Source of the DNA: Treponema sp. | GTDB lineage: Bacteria > Spirochaetota > Spirochaetia > Treponematales > Treponemataceae | Direction: 5' to 3' | DNA length: 64,000 bases | NCBI GenBank assembly: GCA_024695475.1 | Contig: JAILIC010000029.1 | Span: 1-64,000 of the forward strand | In this document: positions 52,245 to 61,840 of the stretch, in pieces | How the letters are laid out: each line of letters starts with the position of its first letter | Position numbering within the stretch: position 1 is the first letter of the stretch | Notes under the pieces: model-generated | The model's database searches: none | What the model saw: only the letters and a program-made list of their open reading frames with translations | What the model was told of the DNA's origin: nothing | Position numbers and translations under genes: made by a program

Positions 52245-53474
52245 ATGATAATCAAACCGATGATCCGTAGCAGTATTTGTATCAATGCTCATCCAGTAGG
52301 ATGTGCAAAAGAGACAGATCGCCAGATAGCCTACGTGAAATCTCAAAAAGCAAAAAGACAAATTAAATCTGCAGCCGAAGGCGGAAAAGGCCCAAAGACT
52401 GTTCTTGTTTTAGGTTGCTCTACAGGATACGGTCTTGCAAGTCGTATTTCAGCAGCTTTTGAATACGGTGCAGACACAATCGGTGTATCTTTTGAAAAAC
52501 AACCAACAGAGTCACGTGGTGGCACTCCAGGTTGGTATAACAATATGGCATTTGATCGTGCAGCAGCAAAAGAAGGTATCAAGAGTATTACCCTTAACCT
52601 CGATGCATTTGCTGACGAAACTCGTCAGGCAGTTATCGACGAAGTAAAAAAATGGGGTAAAACATTTGACCTCGTTGTATACAGCCTTGCAAGTCCTGTA
52701 CGTGTTGATCCAGATACAAAGACTATGTATCGTTCAGTTATCAAACCTCAGGGTAAAACATACAGCGGTACTACTGTAGACATGATGACAGGCAAAATGT
52801 CTACCGCAAGTGCAGAACCAGCAACTGAAGAAGAAGTAAAAAACACCATCAAGGTAATGGGTGGTGAAGACTGGGAACGCTGGATGAAAGCATTAAGCGA
52901 AGCTGGTGTCCTGTCACGTGGTGTACGCACTGTTGCATATTCTTACATCGGACCAGCACTGAGCCATCCTATCTATCGCGATGGTACCATCGGTGCTGCA
53001 AAAAAAGATCTTGAAGCAACAGCACTTCGTCTCAACGATAAACTTAAGGCAGAACTCGAAGGCGCTGCTTTTGTATCAGAAAATAAAGGTTTGGTAACAC
53101 GTTCAAGTGCTGTTATCCCAATCATTTCTTTGTATCTGTCAATCATGTTCAAAGTTATGAAAGCAAAAGGTACCCATGAAGGTTGTATCGAACAGATGGA
53201 ACGTTTGTTTGCTGAACGTCTGTATACTGGTGCTAACAGCGAAGCTGGTATACCAGACACCGACTCAGAACATCGCATCCGCATCGATGACTGGGAGCTT
53301 GATCCAGAAACCCAGAAAGAAATTGCAAGACGCATGGATATGGTCACTGAAGAAAACCTTCCAGAACTTGCTGATATGGCTGGCTACCAGCATGACTTCC
53401 TTGCTATTAACGGATTTGACATCGAAGGCGTCGATTACGAAAAAGATGTCGAGCGCATGGACGTTATTGACTAA
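52245..53474 (+). CDS. fabV: Trans-2-enoyl-CoA/ACP reductase, FabV type
   Basis: NADH-dependent reduction of enoyl thioesters. 409 residues, with GCSTGYGLASRISAAF (about 57) as nucleotide loop and the FabV catalytic pattern Y-x8-K in IYRDGTIGAAK (Tyr about 244, Lys about 253). The best studied relative is from Treponema denticola, which supports the taxonomic guess. AGGAG lies 8 nt before the ATG. Next to fabF, so a fatty-acid role is likely, though some relatives ferment crotonyl-CoA to butyryl-CoA. Confidence 0.94.
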   Translation: MIIKPMIRSSICINAHPVGCAKETDRQIAYVKSQKAKRQIKSAAEGGKGPKTVLVLGCSTGYGLASRISAAFEYGADTIGVSFEKQPTESRGGTPGWYNNMAFDRAAAKEGIKSITLNLDAFADETRQAVIDEVKKWGKTFDLVVYSLASPVRVDPDTKTMYRSVIKPQGKTYSGTTVDMMTGKMSTASAEPATEEEVKNTIKVMGGEDWERWMKALSEAGVLSRGVRTVAYSYIGPALSHPIYRDGTIGAAKKDLEATALRLNDKLKAELEGAAFVSENKGLVTRSSAVIPIISLYLSIMFKVMKAKGTHEGCIEQMERLFAERLYTGANSEAGIPDTDSEHRIRIDDWELDPETQKEIARRMDMVTEENLPELADMAGYQHDFLAINGFDIEGVDYEKDVERMDVID

Positions 53475-53508
53475 GCAAAAATATCATTACTGATATCGTA
53501 AGCACTAC

Positions 53509-53557
53509 AAGCCAAGTGATATGAAGCGCACTTCAACCATCACTTGGCTTTTTTTTA
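53509..53557 (+). terminator. Terminator of fabV
   Basis: 12-bp stem AAGCCAAGTGAT/ATCACTTGGCTT and a T8 run. Confidence 0.93.
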
Positions 53558-53597
53558 TTTAAAAAGTAAGTCACTCATCAGTTATAACAGTTTATTA

Positions 53598-53612
53598 TCT
53601 TGTATAACAAGA
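53598..53612. promoter_or_regulatory. Palindrome TCTTGT-ATA-ACAAGA, candidate operator of efflux operon
   Basis: Perfect 6-bp arms with a 3-bp centre, about 90 bp before the tolC-like gene; a related GTTATAACAG box lies 10 bp upstream. Typical size for a TetR- or MarR-type repressor site. No regulator gene is adjacent. Confidence 0.4.
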
Positions 53613-53700
53613 AGTTATCGTATCAAATCTTCCTATTAGCCGGTTTCTATTATATATTCTAATTCATAACTTTTAAGATAATACAAAGAATGGAGGAAGT

Positions 53701-55047
53701 ATGAAACAGCACCGTACTTTATTAGTGGCGGCACTCATATGTATTTCTGCAAGCTTCTTGACAGCACAAGAGACCCAAAAGCAGGAAAAAAGTAAGATAA
53801 TCTCTTTAACAGTTAACACCGCAGTACAAATGGCATTGGATACAAATATCACTATCCAGCGAGAAAAAATACAACTTAATCAGACTAAACGCAATTATGA
53901 TCATAGCTGGAACAAGGTACTGCCTTCGATTAATGCCAGCCTATCGGGGACACCTGCAGGAGAGCTTTCTCAGTCAGACAAAAATACTATACTCACAAAA
54001 GCAGGAGTCACAGCATCTCTTACTCTAACAACAGGATTAGGTGCCCAAATTAAAAAACTAAAGGCAAATTACAAGGCTGGATTAGCCTCTTACGAAGATA
54101 CTGTACGCAATACCGAAATCGAAGTCAGACAAGCCTTTTACCAACTCCTCTATAAAAAAGAAGTCTACGACGTAGCAGTAACCAACCAGCAATCTTACCA
54201 ACAAGCTTATGATTTAACAAAAACAAAACGAGATCATGGCATGGTACCAGAAATTGATTTACTCACTGCACAGGTTAATTTAGAATCTGCAAAACTCGAT
54301 ACTACATCTGCTCAAATCGATTATATGACATGCCTTATAGAATTTATCGATACCATCGGGGTTGAACCAGATCCTGACATGGAAATACATATTGTTGGTA
54401 CTCTCGATGTAGCTGATACCGTCAGTGACATTCCTTTTGATGTTGCCCTCGAAGCAAAAAATACTTCATCAGAAATCCGCATTCTCAAAGAACAACTTGA
54501 AGTTGCAAAGCTAACCAAAGCAGATACAGCACTTAGCAGTTACTTACCCTCCCTCACATTGTCAGGCAGTGTCTATCCCTATGAGTCTACACAGCAATTA
54601 TCAAGCAATACAACAACAAAAAGTGATTCTTGGAGTGCGTCGATCGGTATAACCATTCCTTTGGATAGTTATATTCCTGGCTCTAGCAAGAGCGACAGCA
54701 TAAAAGACGCAAAAGATACGATACAAGATCTGGAACTCCAAATAAAAGACAAAAGCAACTCAATCACAACAGATGTCATTAATAAGCAACAATCCATTAA
54801 GCTTTCGAAAGAAACACTGGAAAGTCGACATCTCAAAGTGGAACTTGCAAAGCAGCAACTTGAACTTACACAAGAAGCATACAACAAGGGAACAAAAGAT
54901 TTGGAAACATTAACCTCTGCAATGGATTCATATCGATCAGCACAGCTTGATTTACGCTCACAACAATATAACCTGCTTAACAGCGTACTTGAACTTGAAA
55001 GCACCATAAGCTGTCCTGCAAATACTTATATAAAAGATACAGATTAG
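53701..55047 (+). CDS. TolC-family outer membrane efflux channel
   Basis: 448 residues with a signal peptide (cleavage near SFLTA, 21). Two long coiled-coil repeats typical of OEP proteins (about 30-230 and 240-440) with TVNTAVQMALDTNITIQRE and the closing YRSAQLDLRSQQYNLLNSVLELE. Forms the outer duct of the RND pump encoded by the next genes. GGAGG precedes the ATG. Confidence 0.88.
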   Translation: MKQHRTLLVAALICISASFLTAQETQKQEKSKIISLTVNTAVQMALDTNITIQREKIQLNQTKRNYDHSWNKVLPSINASLSGTPAGELSQSDKNTILTKAGVTASLTLTTGLGAQIKKLKANYKAGLASYEDTVRNTEIEVRQAFYQLLYKKEVYDVAVTNQQSYQQAYDLTKTKRDHGMVPEIDLLTAQVNLESAKLDTTSAQIDYMTCLIEFIDTIGVEPDPDMEIHIVGTLDVADTVSDIPFDVALEAKNTSSEIRILKEQLEVAKLTKADTALSSYLPSLTLSGSVYPYESTQQLSSNTTTKSDSWSASIGITIPLDSYIPGSSKSDSIKDAKDTIQDLELQIKDKSNSITTDVINKQQSIKLSKETLESRHLKVELAKQQLELTQEAYNKGTKDLETLTSAMDSYRSAQLDLRSQQYNLLNSVLELESTISCPANTYIKDTD

Positions 55048-55066
55048 ACTATTAAAGGAGACTACT

Positions 55067-55972
55067 ATGAAATTAACAAAGAAAAGAGTACTACTTATTG
55101 CTATTGTTGCCGGTATACTCATTGTTTTAGCTTTATTACCAAAGAATAAAATGGGGCGACCCGCAATGCATGAAGAAGCAGAAAATATTGTTTCAGTAAC
55201 CAGTCAGACAGTCCAAAAAACAGATGTTCAGGAGTACCTTAAAATGAACGGTTCGGTACAGGCAGACAATACTATATCCGTCTATCCTGACATCAGCGGT
55301 AAAATCATAAAAACCTATGTTTCACTCGGAAGTACCGTCAAACGTGGAGATATCATCGCAGATATCGATCCATCAACACCAGGAAGTGTTTATTCCAAAA
55401 GTTCCGTAACCGCACCTATTGACGGTACCATTACCTCTTTACCACTAACAATTGGCACCTCAGTATCAACAAGTACGGAAGTAGCACAAATCGGAGATAT
55501 TCATCGCCTGCAAATCAAGGCCAATGTACCAGAACGTGATATTGCACCACTTAAAGTAGGACTCTCTGCAATTGTCTCCCTTGAAGCATACCCTGGAGTG
55601 ATCTTTAGCGCACATGTATCAAAAGTCTCCCCTGTCGTAGACGAAACTTCTCGTAGCAAGGAAATCTACTACTTCTTTGATACCAATGATGAGCGTATCA
55701 ATGCAGGCATGTACGTTAAAATCAAACTTGATACCACCTTACATAAAGATGTTTTGGCAATTAATGTAGATGCAATTACAACAATCGATGGTAAATCATA
55801 TGTATATGTCATAAATGAAGATAACACAGTATCAGCTCGTGAAGTAACACTAGGTACCAGTGTAGATAATGTTACCATCATCCTCTCTGGCTTAACAGAG
55901 GGAGAACAAGTTGTTACAGCTGGCATACAGGCTTTAACAGATGGAAGCAAAATCCGTGTAATTGGAGCATAG
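55067..55972 (+). CDS. RND periplasmic adaptor (membrane fusion protein)
   Basis: 301 residues, short for the family. N-terminal anchor helix (8-25), lipoyl halves around GSVQADNTISVYPDISGKI (about 62-80) and SSVTAPIDGTITSLPLTIG (about 109-127) with almost no helical hairpin between, then the beta-barrel and membrane-proximal domains. Links the inner-membrane pump to the TolC-like channel. AAAGGAG lies 7 nt before the ATG; 19 nt after the channel gene. Confidence 0.9.
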   Translation: MKLTKKRVLLIAIVAGILIVLALLPKNKMGRPAMHEEAENIVSVTSQTVQKTDVQEYLKMNGSVQADNTISVYPDISGKIIKTYVSLGSTVKRGDIIADIDPSTPGSVYSKSSVTAPIDGTITSLPLTIGTSVSTSTEVAQIGDIHRLQIKANVPERDIAPLKVGLSAIVSLEAYPGVIFSAHVSKVSPVVDETSRSKEIYYFFDTNDERINAGMYVKIKLDTTLHKDVLAINVDAITTIDGKSYVYVINEDNTVSAREVTLGTSVDNVTIILSGLTEGEQVVTAGIQALTDGSKIRVIGA

Positions 55973-55974
55973 TC

Positions 55975-58900
55975 ATGAGTATCTCTAAAAAAATCCTCGA
56001 GCACCCCGTGCTCACCTTATGTGCATTTGCACTTATTGCCATTGTCGCCCTCTTTACGCTTGGCAACATACAAATCGATTTGATGCCTGATATGGAAATG
56101 CCAACTGCGATGGTCTATACAAGCTATGACAACGCCGGACCAGAATCAGTAGAGTCAAGCGTAACAGAAGTATTAGAAAGCGGCTTAGTCTCTGTCTCAA
56201 ACTTAAAAGAACTGACCTCAACTTCATCCGAAGGCTCATCGCTTATTCGTCTTGAGTTTAATTATGGTACTGATATGGACGTTGCCATAAATGACATCCG
56301 TGATAAACTCGATATGGTAAAAGGAGCACTCCCTGATGACTGTGACAATCCTCAGATATTTAAGTTTTCAAGTGACTCAATGCCTATCATGACACTTGCC
56401 ATCAATGGAAACCGAACTGCCGAAGATCTCCGAAAAATAGCCGATGACACCATAGCCTCTCGTATTGAGCAAGCTTCAGGTGTTGCACAGGCAAGCGTTT
56501 CCGGAGGTAGGGACGCTATCGTACGTGTAGAGTTAAGCCAAAATCGCCTTGACGCCTATCAACTCGACATCACTACGATTGCAAGCAAACTCGCTGCCAT
56601 GAACCTGGAAGTAGGAGGAGGTAATGTATCAGAAGGAACAAAAAAATACATGGTACGTACCACAGGAGAGTTTACCTCACTTGACGAAATAGCAAATACC
56701 GTAGTAGGAACGCTCGGCACCTACAATGTTAAACTATCCGATGTCGGCACCGTCCAGATGGGATACGAAGACGAGTCTAGCCGTGTATACATCAACGGTA
56801 AACCAGGCGTGTATATTTCCATCCAAAAACAATCTGGCTCAAATACGGTAAATGTGGCAAACGCAGTCTATGAAAAAATAGCGCAAATTCAAAAGACATT
56901 GCCAAATGATGTCAAAATCGAAATCTTAAGTGACAGCTCAACAGAAGTCCGTGACACCTTAAAAGAACTGATAAAATCTATTCTTGAAGGCTTTATTCTT
57001 TCAGTTTTAATACTCTTTTTGTTTCTCCGTAGCGGTAAGTCAACACTGATCATGGCAATCTCCATTCCTTTCAGTATCCTGATTACACTCCTTGTTATGA
57101 CCATGATGGGCATAACACTCAATATGATTACTATGACCGGATTAATATTGGGATTAGGAATGGTTGTCGATGCCTCAGTCGTTGTACTTGAAAATATCTA
57201 TGCATATCGAGAACGTGGCACAAAACCTGGGGTATCTGCCGCCATCGGTACACAAGAAGTTATTGCATCAGTTGTTTCGGGCAACTTAACAACCATCTGC
57301 GTTTTTATTCCCTTCTTTGTATATAAAAGTAAGTTAAATATGTTAGGAGAACTATTTGGCTCTCTTATGACAGTCATCATCGTAGCATTACTTTCTTCTC
57401 TATTTGTTGCCATGTTCTTGGTGCCGATTCTTGCAGGAAAATTCCTTCCTGTTGATAATCGTAAGGAAGTACCAATTAAAAATCCTGTATTAGCAAAAGG
57501 AGATAAAGCTGTTGGCAATGCAATCGATTGGGTTACCGAGCAATACCGAAAAGGACTCCATATCGTTTTACAGCACCGTTTTGCAACCGTCGTTATCGCT
57601 TTTGGCATTTTAATGGCAAGCATACTCCTCTATGGACATTTACATATTGCCTTTATGTCCAACTATAATGACACTTCCGTTACACTTAATGTTGAGCTGC
57701 CGTTAGGAACAAAACTATCAGAGACACAAAAGGTACTTGATGATTTTTATACTACCGTTGAAAAAGAAATAAAAGGCTATGAAAACATTGTTGTAACCGT
57801 TGGATCATCAGGCGGAATGGGTTTTAGTGCAGATTCCTCATATAAAGGCTCTATCAAAGTAACACTTCCTGATGCCTCACAGCAAATTGACAATGCTACA
57901 ACAGTAAAAAACAAATTACGAAGTCATTTTAGTGACTATCCGACAGCAACATTCACCTTTAACGAAGGTCGCATGCAGCAAATGACAGGTTCGGACATAG
58001 ATATCGCATTCCGCTCAGATGATCTGGATGCTTCCCTTGCATTGGCAAAAAAGATAAAAACACTGATATCAGAGCATATTTCTGATATAGCAGAGCCAGA
58101 GATTGATTTGGATGACGGTTTACCACAAGTAGAAATCCAAATAGACCGTGACAGAGCTTCTCTATTTGGTCTTACCGTGTCACAAATTGCCAATGAGATT
58201 AACTATTGCATCAACGGAAAAACAGCTTCTACCTACCATGCAAATGGGGACGATTACAGTATAGTACTCGTATTACAAGACTCAGACCGACAGGATATTC
58301 CTGATCTTGAAAAGATATTCGTCACTGGCACTTCGGGCAGATACTCCGTAGCAAACTTTGCAACAGTAGTTCGCGGTACAGGACCGGTATCTATTGCACG
58401 CGAAGACCAAACCCGTATCATCCATTTGACTGCAAGTATTAAAGGCAATGCAAATGCAGGTACCGTTGAACAGGAAATAAAACAACTTATTGATCAGTCA
58501 ATCGTTGTTCCAGACTCTATAACCATATCATATGAAGGCTCATGGAAAGACACTGCCCAAACCGCAAAAGTCTTTTTGCTCATTATCATTCTAGCTATCA
58601 TTCTTGTATTTGGAGTCATGGCCGGTACTTACGAATCCTTTAAGGATCCATTTATAAACTTCTTTACCTTGCCATTTTTAATTGTCGGTGTTGTTCTCAT
58701 CCATTTGATTACCGGGCAAAGTTTTAGCATGGTCTCAATGATTGGTATTGTCATGTTGGTAGGCATTGTCGTAAACAACGGTATCATCCTAGTAGACCAG
58801 ACAAACCTCTTAGTAAAAAGAGGTATCCCCGTTCTCCAAGCGTGCGAGCAGGCAGGTGCGTCTCGTCTCCGCCCAGTCCTCATGACCACCTTAACTACAA

Positions 58901-59136
58901 TCCTTGGTATGATTCCTATGGCATTCTTTGCAGGAGAAAGTGCATCAATGACACAACCAATCGGCTTATGTGTTGTTGGCGGGCTCACCTCATCTACTTT
59001 AGTAACGCTTTTTATTATTCCAGTCATTTATTCGCTGCTTAACAAAAATGCTGATAAAAGAGATGATTTTGCGCTTGCGCCAGAACTTGTTCAGGCTTTG
59101 GAGACATCACACTCAACAGGAGAAAACAATGATTAG
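55975..59136 (+). CDS. RND-family inner membrane efflux pump (AcrB/HAE type)
   Basis: 1053 residues with twelve helices and two large periplasmic loops. FRSGKSTLIMAISIPFSILI, GLILGLGMVVDASVVVLENI (about 389-408) with the proton-relay Asp pair, and the C-terminal GIVMLVGIVVNNGIILVDQ are RND signatures; the first-helix LMPDMEMPTAMVYTSY region fits the HAE subfamily seen in anaerobes. Cargo could be drugs, fatty acids or lipids. Starts 2 nt after the adaptor stop (GGAG in the adaptor end) and overlaps the next gene by 8 nt. Confidence 0.93.
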   Translation: MSISKKILEHPVLTLCAFALIAIVALFTLGNIQIDLMPDMEMPTAMVYTSYDNAGPESVESSVTEVLESGLVSVSNLKELTSTSSEGSSLIRLEFNYGTDMDVAINDIRDKLDMVKGALPDDCDNPQIFKFSSDSMPIMTLAINGNRTAEDLRKIADDTIASRIEQASGVAQASVSGGRDAIVRVELSQNRLDAYQLDITTIASKLAAMNLEVGGGNVSEGTKKYMVRTTGEFTSLDEIANTVVGTLGTYNVKLSDVGTVQMGYEDESSRVYINGKPGVYISIQKQSGSNTVNVANAVYEKIAQIQKTLPNDVKIEILSDSSTEVRDTLKELIKSILEGFILSVLILFLFLRSGKSTLIMAISIPFSILITLLVMTMMGITLNMITMTGLILGLGMVVDASVVVLENIYAYRERGTKPGVSAAIGTQEVIASVVSGNLTTICVFIPFFVYKSKLNMLGELFGSLMTVIIVALLSSLFVAMFLVPILAGKFLPVDNRKEVPIKNPVLAKGDKAVGNAIDWVTEQYRKGLHIVLQHRFATVVIAFGILMASILLYGHLHIAFMSNYNDTSVTLNVELPLGTKLSETQKVLDDFYTTVEKEIKGYENIVVTVGSSGGMGFSADSSYKGSIKVTLPDASQQIDNATTVKNKLRSHFSDYPTATFTFNEGRMQQMTGSDIDIAFRSDDLDASLALAKKIKTLISEHISDIAEPEIDLDDGLPQVEIQIDRDRASLFGLTVSQIANEINYCINGKTASTYHANGDDYSIVLVLQDSDRQDIPDLEKIFVTGTSGRYSVANFATVVRGTGPVSIAREDQTRIIHLTASIKGNANAGTVEQEIKQLIDQSIVVPDSITISYEGSWKDTAQTAKVFLLIIILAIILVFGVMAGTYESFKDPFINFFTLPFLIVGVVLIHLITGQSFSMVSMIGIVMLVGIVVNNGIILVDQTNLLVKRGIPVLQACEQAGASRLRPVLMTTLTTILGMIPMAFFAGESASMTQPIGLCVVGGLTSSTLVTLFIIPVIYSLLNKNADKRDDFALAPELVQALETSHSTGENND

Positions 59137-59428
59137 AGTCGAAATAATTGCAAATCAATCTGTCCAGGACGAAATTGTCAATAATCTCGTAAAAGTCATC
59201 CCTGACTTTTACTACAGCATTATTCCTTTGGTTCATGGACGTGGAAAGGATTCTTTTAAACTTGGTACTACCACCTGGCCTGAGACAAACTTTATCTTGA
59301 TTGCGTATATACAAGATGATGCTGAACACTCAGTACAGACAGTCATAGAGTATATAAAGAAAAAGTTTACAACAGAGGGAATCAAGTTGTTTGTACTCCA
59401 TGATCATTGTAGTACAGAAAAGAAGTAA
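59129..59428 (+). CDS. PII-like protein at end of RND operon
   Basis: 99 residues. The start at 59129 lies inside the pump gene, with AGGAG 7 nt upstream, so the two are coupled. The fold pattern beta-alpha-beta-beta-alpha-beta (MIRVEIIANQSVQDEIVNNL, then YYSIIPLVHGRGKDS, then NFILIAYIQ, then a helix HSVQTVIEYIKKKF, then GIKLFVLHD) matches PII/CutA-like small trimers. PII-like groups next to RND exporters have been described; whether this one binds nucleotide, metal or cargo is unknown. No T-loop tyrosine is clear. Confidence 0.72.
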   Translation: MIRVEIIANQSVQDEIVNNLVKVIPDFYYSIIPLVHGRGKDSFKLGTTTWPETNFILIAYIQDDAEHSVQTVIEYIKKKFTTEGIKLFVLHDHCSTEKK

Positions 59429-59438
59429 ATCTCGTTAC

Positions 59439-59469
59439 ACTCAGTTCCTTTGCTAAAAAGGAACTGAGT
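59439..59469. terminator. Stem-loop between efflux operon and accessory zone
   Basis: Perfect 12-bp arms ACTCAGTTCCTT/AAGGAACTGAGT with a 7-nt loop but no U-tract on either strand. It may end the efflux transcript inefficiently or protect its 3' end. Confidence 0.5.
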
Positions 59470-59496
59470 AGCTTGCAGCAATATATAATTGATTTT

Positions 59497-60156
59497 TTAC
59501 AGCTTACGGATTTCTTCTAGAGGTAAACCGACACCTTCTGCGACCTGCTCCGCTGCAAGCCATTTCTGCATATTCGGGTCGTCCTCGCTAATATCCGCCT
59601 GCCAATAGGCTGCATCAAGTTCACGAAGGTCGTCTTTTTTGCCCAAGCGGATTTTGGAGAGCGATTTTTCAATTTCCTTGTCGATGTTCTTCAGCTCGTC
59701 AAGCAAATCAAGCGTTTGCTTGTCCAGGTCTTTGCCACGCGTTTCAAAGATTTCTGCGCACTCAAGGCGGAAATGGTCGTAGTTTTTTCCTTTAAGGAGC
59801 GAAAGAAGGTGCTTACCGCGCGCCCGGTCGTCCGAATCAGGAAGCTGCGAGATAAATTCGGAAAGCTTTTTCACCCCACTATCGTATAAGGGACATTTTT
59901 TGTAATCTGACGAAATCGAAAACGTGTACCCCTCCAAAAGCGACACGGCTGTGTGCGGGTCATTGCTACACAAAATGCGGAAAATGAGCGGAATGTTTTC
60001 CTCACTTTCAGCAAGCTTGTGTATTTTCTGTGCATCAAACGAGGGGCACTCTATGTATTCCCAGCGTTCTTCCATCTCAAACAGACTAGACCGACTAAGT
60101 ACGCGTTTTTTCGTGTATTTCGTGTATTCAATCGCGTATAGGTAACACTTTGCCAT
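59497..60156 (-). CDS. Unrecognised cytoplasmic protein
   Basis: 219 residues, helix-rich and charged, without signal peptide or membrane helix. It begins MAKCYLYAIEY and ends with a segment rich in Asp/Glu/Leu (GLPLEEIRKL). GGGGAG lies before the ATG. Base composition is visibly richer in G and C than neighbouring genes, which suggests recent transfer. No family recognised; nothing in the neighbours gives a function. Confidence 0.65.
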   Translation of the reverse strand: MAKCYLYAIEYTKYTKKRVLSRSSLFEMEERWEYIECPSFDAQKIHKLAESEENIPLIFRILCSNDPHTAVSLLEGYTFSISSDYKKCPLYDSGVKKLSEFISQLPDSDDRARGKHLLSLLKGKNYDHFRLECAEIFETRGKDLDKQTLDLLDELKNIDKEIEKSLSKIRLGKKDDLRELDAAYWQADISEDDPNMQKWLAAEQVAEGVGLPLEEIRKL

Positions 60157-60212
60157 TTACTCTCCCCTACAAGATCGGATTTTTTATTTTATCATTTCCA
60201 GAGGCTGGCCAG

Positions 60213-60263
60213 TCAGAAATCCTCCGAAACATCAGCCACAAAAATCACAATCAGTTTTTTCAT
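60213..60263 (-). pseudogene. Truncated 5' end of a second lipoprotein copy
   Basis: A 16-codon reading frame starts in the stop codon of the neighbouring lipoprotein gene (ATGA overlap). Its first 12 or so codons nearly repeat the signal peptide of that gene (MKKLIVIFVA against MKKLIAILVA, with matching bases), then the match resumes after a small deletion and ends in TGA. It looks like the remains of a duplicated lipoprotein gene. Confidence 0.6.
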
Positions 60264-60715
60264 TTTGCCAAATCCTCTTTTTCAATCAAGCTGCAGATTT
60301 GCTCGATAGTCAGTTTGCTTATTTTTATAGGTGGGGTGATTTTTCGTGATGTAGTAGTTGATATGCCTTCAAAGAAAAATGTTGTTTCTATTTCGTAAAG
60401 GGATGGTTCACCATGTAATTCTTTGAAAAAGAATCTTTCTCCGCCATATTCTTGTTTGTAAACAAGATAAAAGCCGTTATCCATTTCTCCCAATGTTGCT
60501 TCAAGATTCAGGTTTGTTGGGATTGTTCCCAGGTCGATAGTCCAATATCTGCCATCCGAGCGTTTTAAACACAGGCAGCTTAATCTATTCTCAAAAGGTT
60601 CGTCGGGCGAAAATGCAGACCATTCATAATAGTATTCTGCCTTATAGGCATATTTTGTCGTAGTACACGAAACAAGCAGCAACACTGCCACAAGAATCGC
60701 AATCAGTTTTTTCAT
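60260..60715 (-). CDS. Small lipoprotein, unrecognised
   Basis: 151 residues from the ATG at 60715 (GAGGAG 8 nt upstream). Lipobox LLLVSC gives lipidated Cys 17 after MKKLIAILVAV. The mature part is beta-rich with many Tyr and Phe; it ends with a short helix KLTIEQICSLIEKEDLAK. No family recognised. Related fragments lie at 60213-60263 and 62488-62652, so this is the intact member of a small local family. Confidence 0.75.
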   Translation of the reverse strand: MKKLIAILVAVLLLVSCTTTKYAYKAEYYYEWSAFSPDEPFENRLSCLCLKRSDGRYWTIDLGTIPTNLNLEATLGEMDNGFYLVYKQEYGGERFFFKELHGEPSLYEIETTFFFEGISTTTSRKITPPIKISKLTIEQICSLIEKEDLAK

Positions 60716-60767
60716 TTTAGTTCTCCTCAAAATCTAAAACTGGGAAATTAAAAACAAGGTTGTAAAA

Positions 60768-61142
60768 TCATATCTGAGTTGCAATATAATCTAACATTTT
60801 AAGAAGTAACGTTCTATTCTTTGTACTTAGATTTTCTAAATGTGCTAATTTCATGGCATTTTTAGCTGCAAGTTGATATTGATGAGACAGAATATTGTTT
60901 TTCACAAAGAATTCGATTATCCAATTTTCAAAATCTAATGATAATGTTTTTTTGTTTATGAGACTTACTATGTGCTTTAAGGCATTGTCATAATCATTAA
61001 TTGCATAACAATAATTAAAGCAATATTCATAGTATTTTGCCGTTTTTCCTTTTTTTTCTAAATACTCGTCAATTAATTCTTTAAGTTTATTATAATTTTT
61101 TCTTCCCAAATAATAATAAAATTTTATTTCTAAAAGTATCAT
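60768..61142 (-). CDS. Small helical protein, TPR-like, unrecognised
   Basis: 124 residues, very AT-rich codons, rich in Tyr, Asn, Lys and Leu. Helix pairs such as NYNKLKELIDEYLEKKG and DYDNALKHIVSLINKK have the spacing of tetratricopeptide-like repeats. No signal peptide. The ribosome site is poor (GGTGAAATGA). It could be the end of a longer decayed gene. Confidence 0.5.
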   Translation of the reverse strand: MILLEIKFYYYLGRKNYNKLKELIDEYLEKKGKTAKYYEYCFNYCYAINDYDNALKHIVSLINKKTLSLDFENWIIEFFVKNNILSHQYQLAAKNAMKLAHLENLSTKNRTLLLKMLDYIATQI

Positions 61143-61225
61143 TTCATTTCACCAATAGTGTAAAAGCTATATGCCAACATGATAAACACACATATACAGC
61201 AACGCATTCAAAAACAAATTTTTTT

Positions 61226-61501
61226 TCAAATGAAAATAGCACACAATAACAACAGAGATCCCATAAGTACTGACATAAAAATACCCTTTCTTTCAGTAAA
61301 TAAAATTGGTTCAAAGTTTTCTTCAGCCTTTTTTATTTCTCTGCAACCATCAAATGCTAACAAAAAAAAACCTAAAGAACAAATAGAAAGAAGAAATCTT
61401 ATAGTATATCTCTCGTTCAAAAAGTTATATCGCATTTTAATAAAAATCATCAGAAAAGATGAAAAAATAAGGAAATAACCAATAATTTTTATAAATTTCA
61501 T
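61226..61501 (-). CDS. Small three-helix membrane protein, unrecognised
   Basis: 91 residues from the ATG at 61501, chosen for GGGGAAG 6 nt upstream. Three hydrophobic helices (about 4-20, 34-52, 72-90) with a charged loop GCREIKKAEENFEP. No family recognised. Confidence 0.55.
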   Translation of the reverse strand: MKFIKIIGYFLIFSSFLMIFIKMRYNFLNERYTIRFLLSICSLGFFLLAFDGCREIKKAEENFEPILFTERKGIFMSVLMGSLLLLCAIFI

Positions 61502-61649
61502 TTTTCTTCCCCTATAAAATATGACTTCTACTTCAGAAAAAATACTGTTTATTTCCACATAGCTTCTGGAATAAAGTGGGGAAATAATTTAAGCATAATA
61601 CTATTTCAATAAATAATACGCAAAGCCCCCTTGATCTTTGCCAGAGACT

Positions 61650-61840
61650 AACTTATCTTCATTTCATGTAATTCAAGAATATTTCCTATCAATCCAACAA
61701 TAAGTAAAGGAATACAAATTATCTGTTTTTTTGTATAGATTAATAAAAATAATAATGCATTTCCTATAATAAAAAATCACTTTTCATTATTAGAATCCTC
61801 TTTGTTCTGTTTATTTAATAGACAATCTGCAACTTTATCA
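61650..61840 (-). pseudogene. Decayed hydrophobic reading frame
   Basis: Minus-strand translation near the 3' end gives a membrane-helix stretch (IPLLIVGLIGNILELHE) ending in TAG at 61650; further upstream, in a possibly different frame, is VADCLLNKQNKED encoded by the first copy of the 36-bp repeat. No intact start was found. I cannot place the frame break exactly. Confidence 0.35.
61801..61836. repeat. 36-bp direct repeat, copy A
   Basis: Begins TTTGTTCTGTTTATTTAATA and matches copy B at 62239-62274 with one mismatch (GACAAT/GCCAAT). The two copies bracket about 400 bp that include the 22-bp array. Confidence 0.8.
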
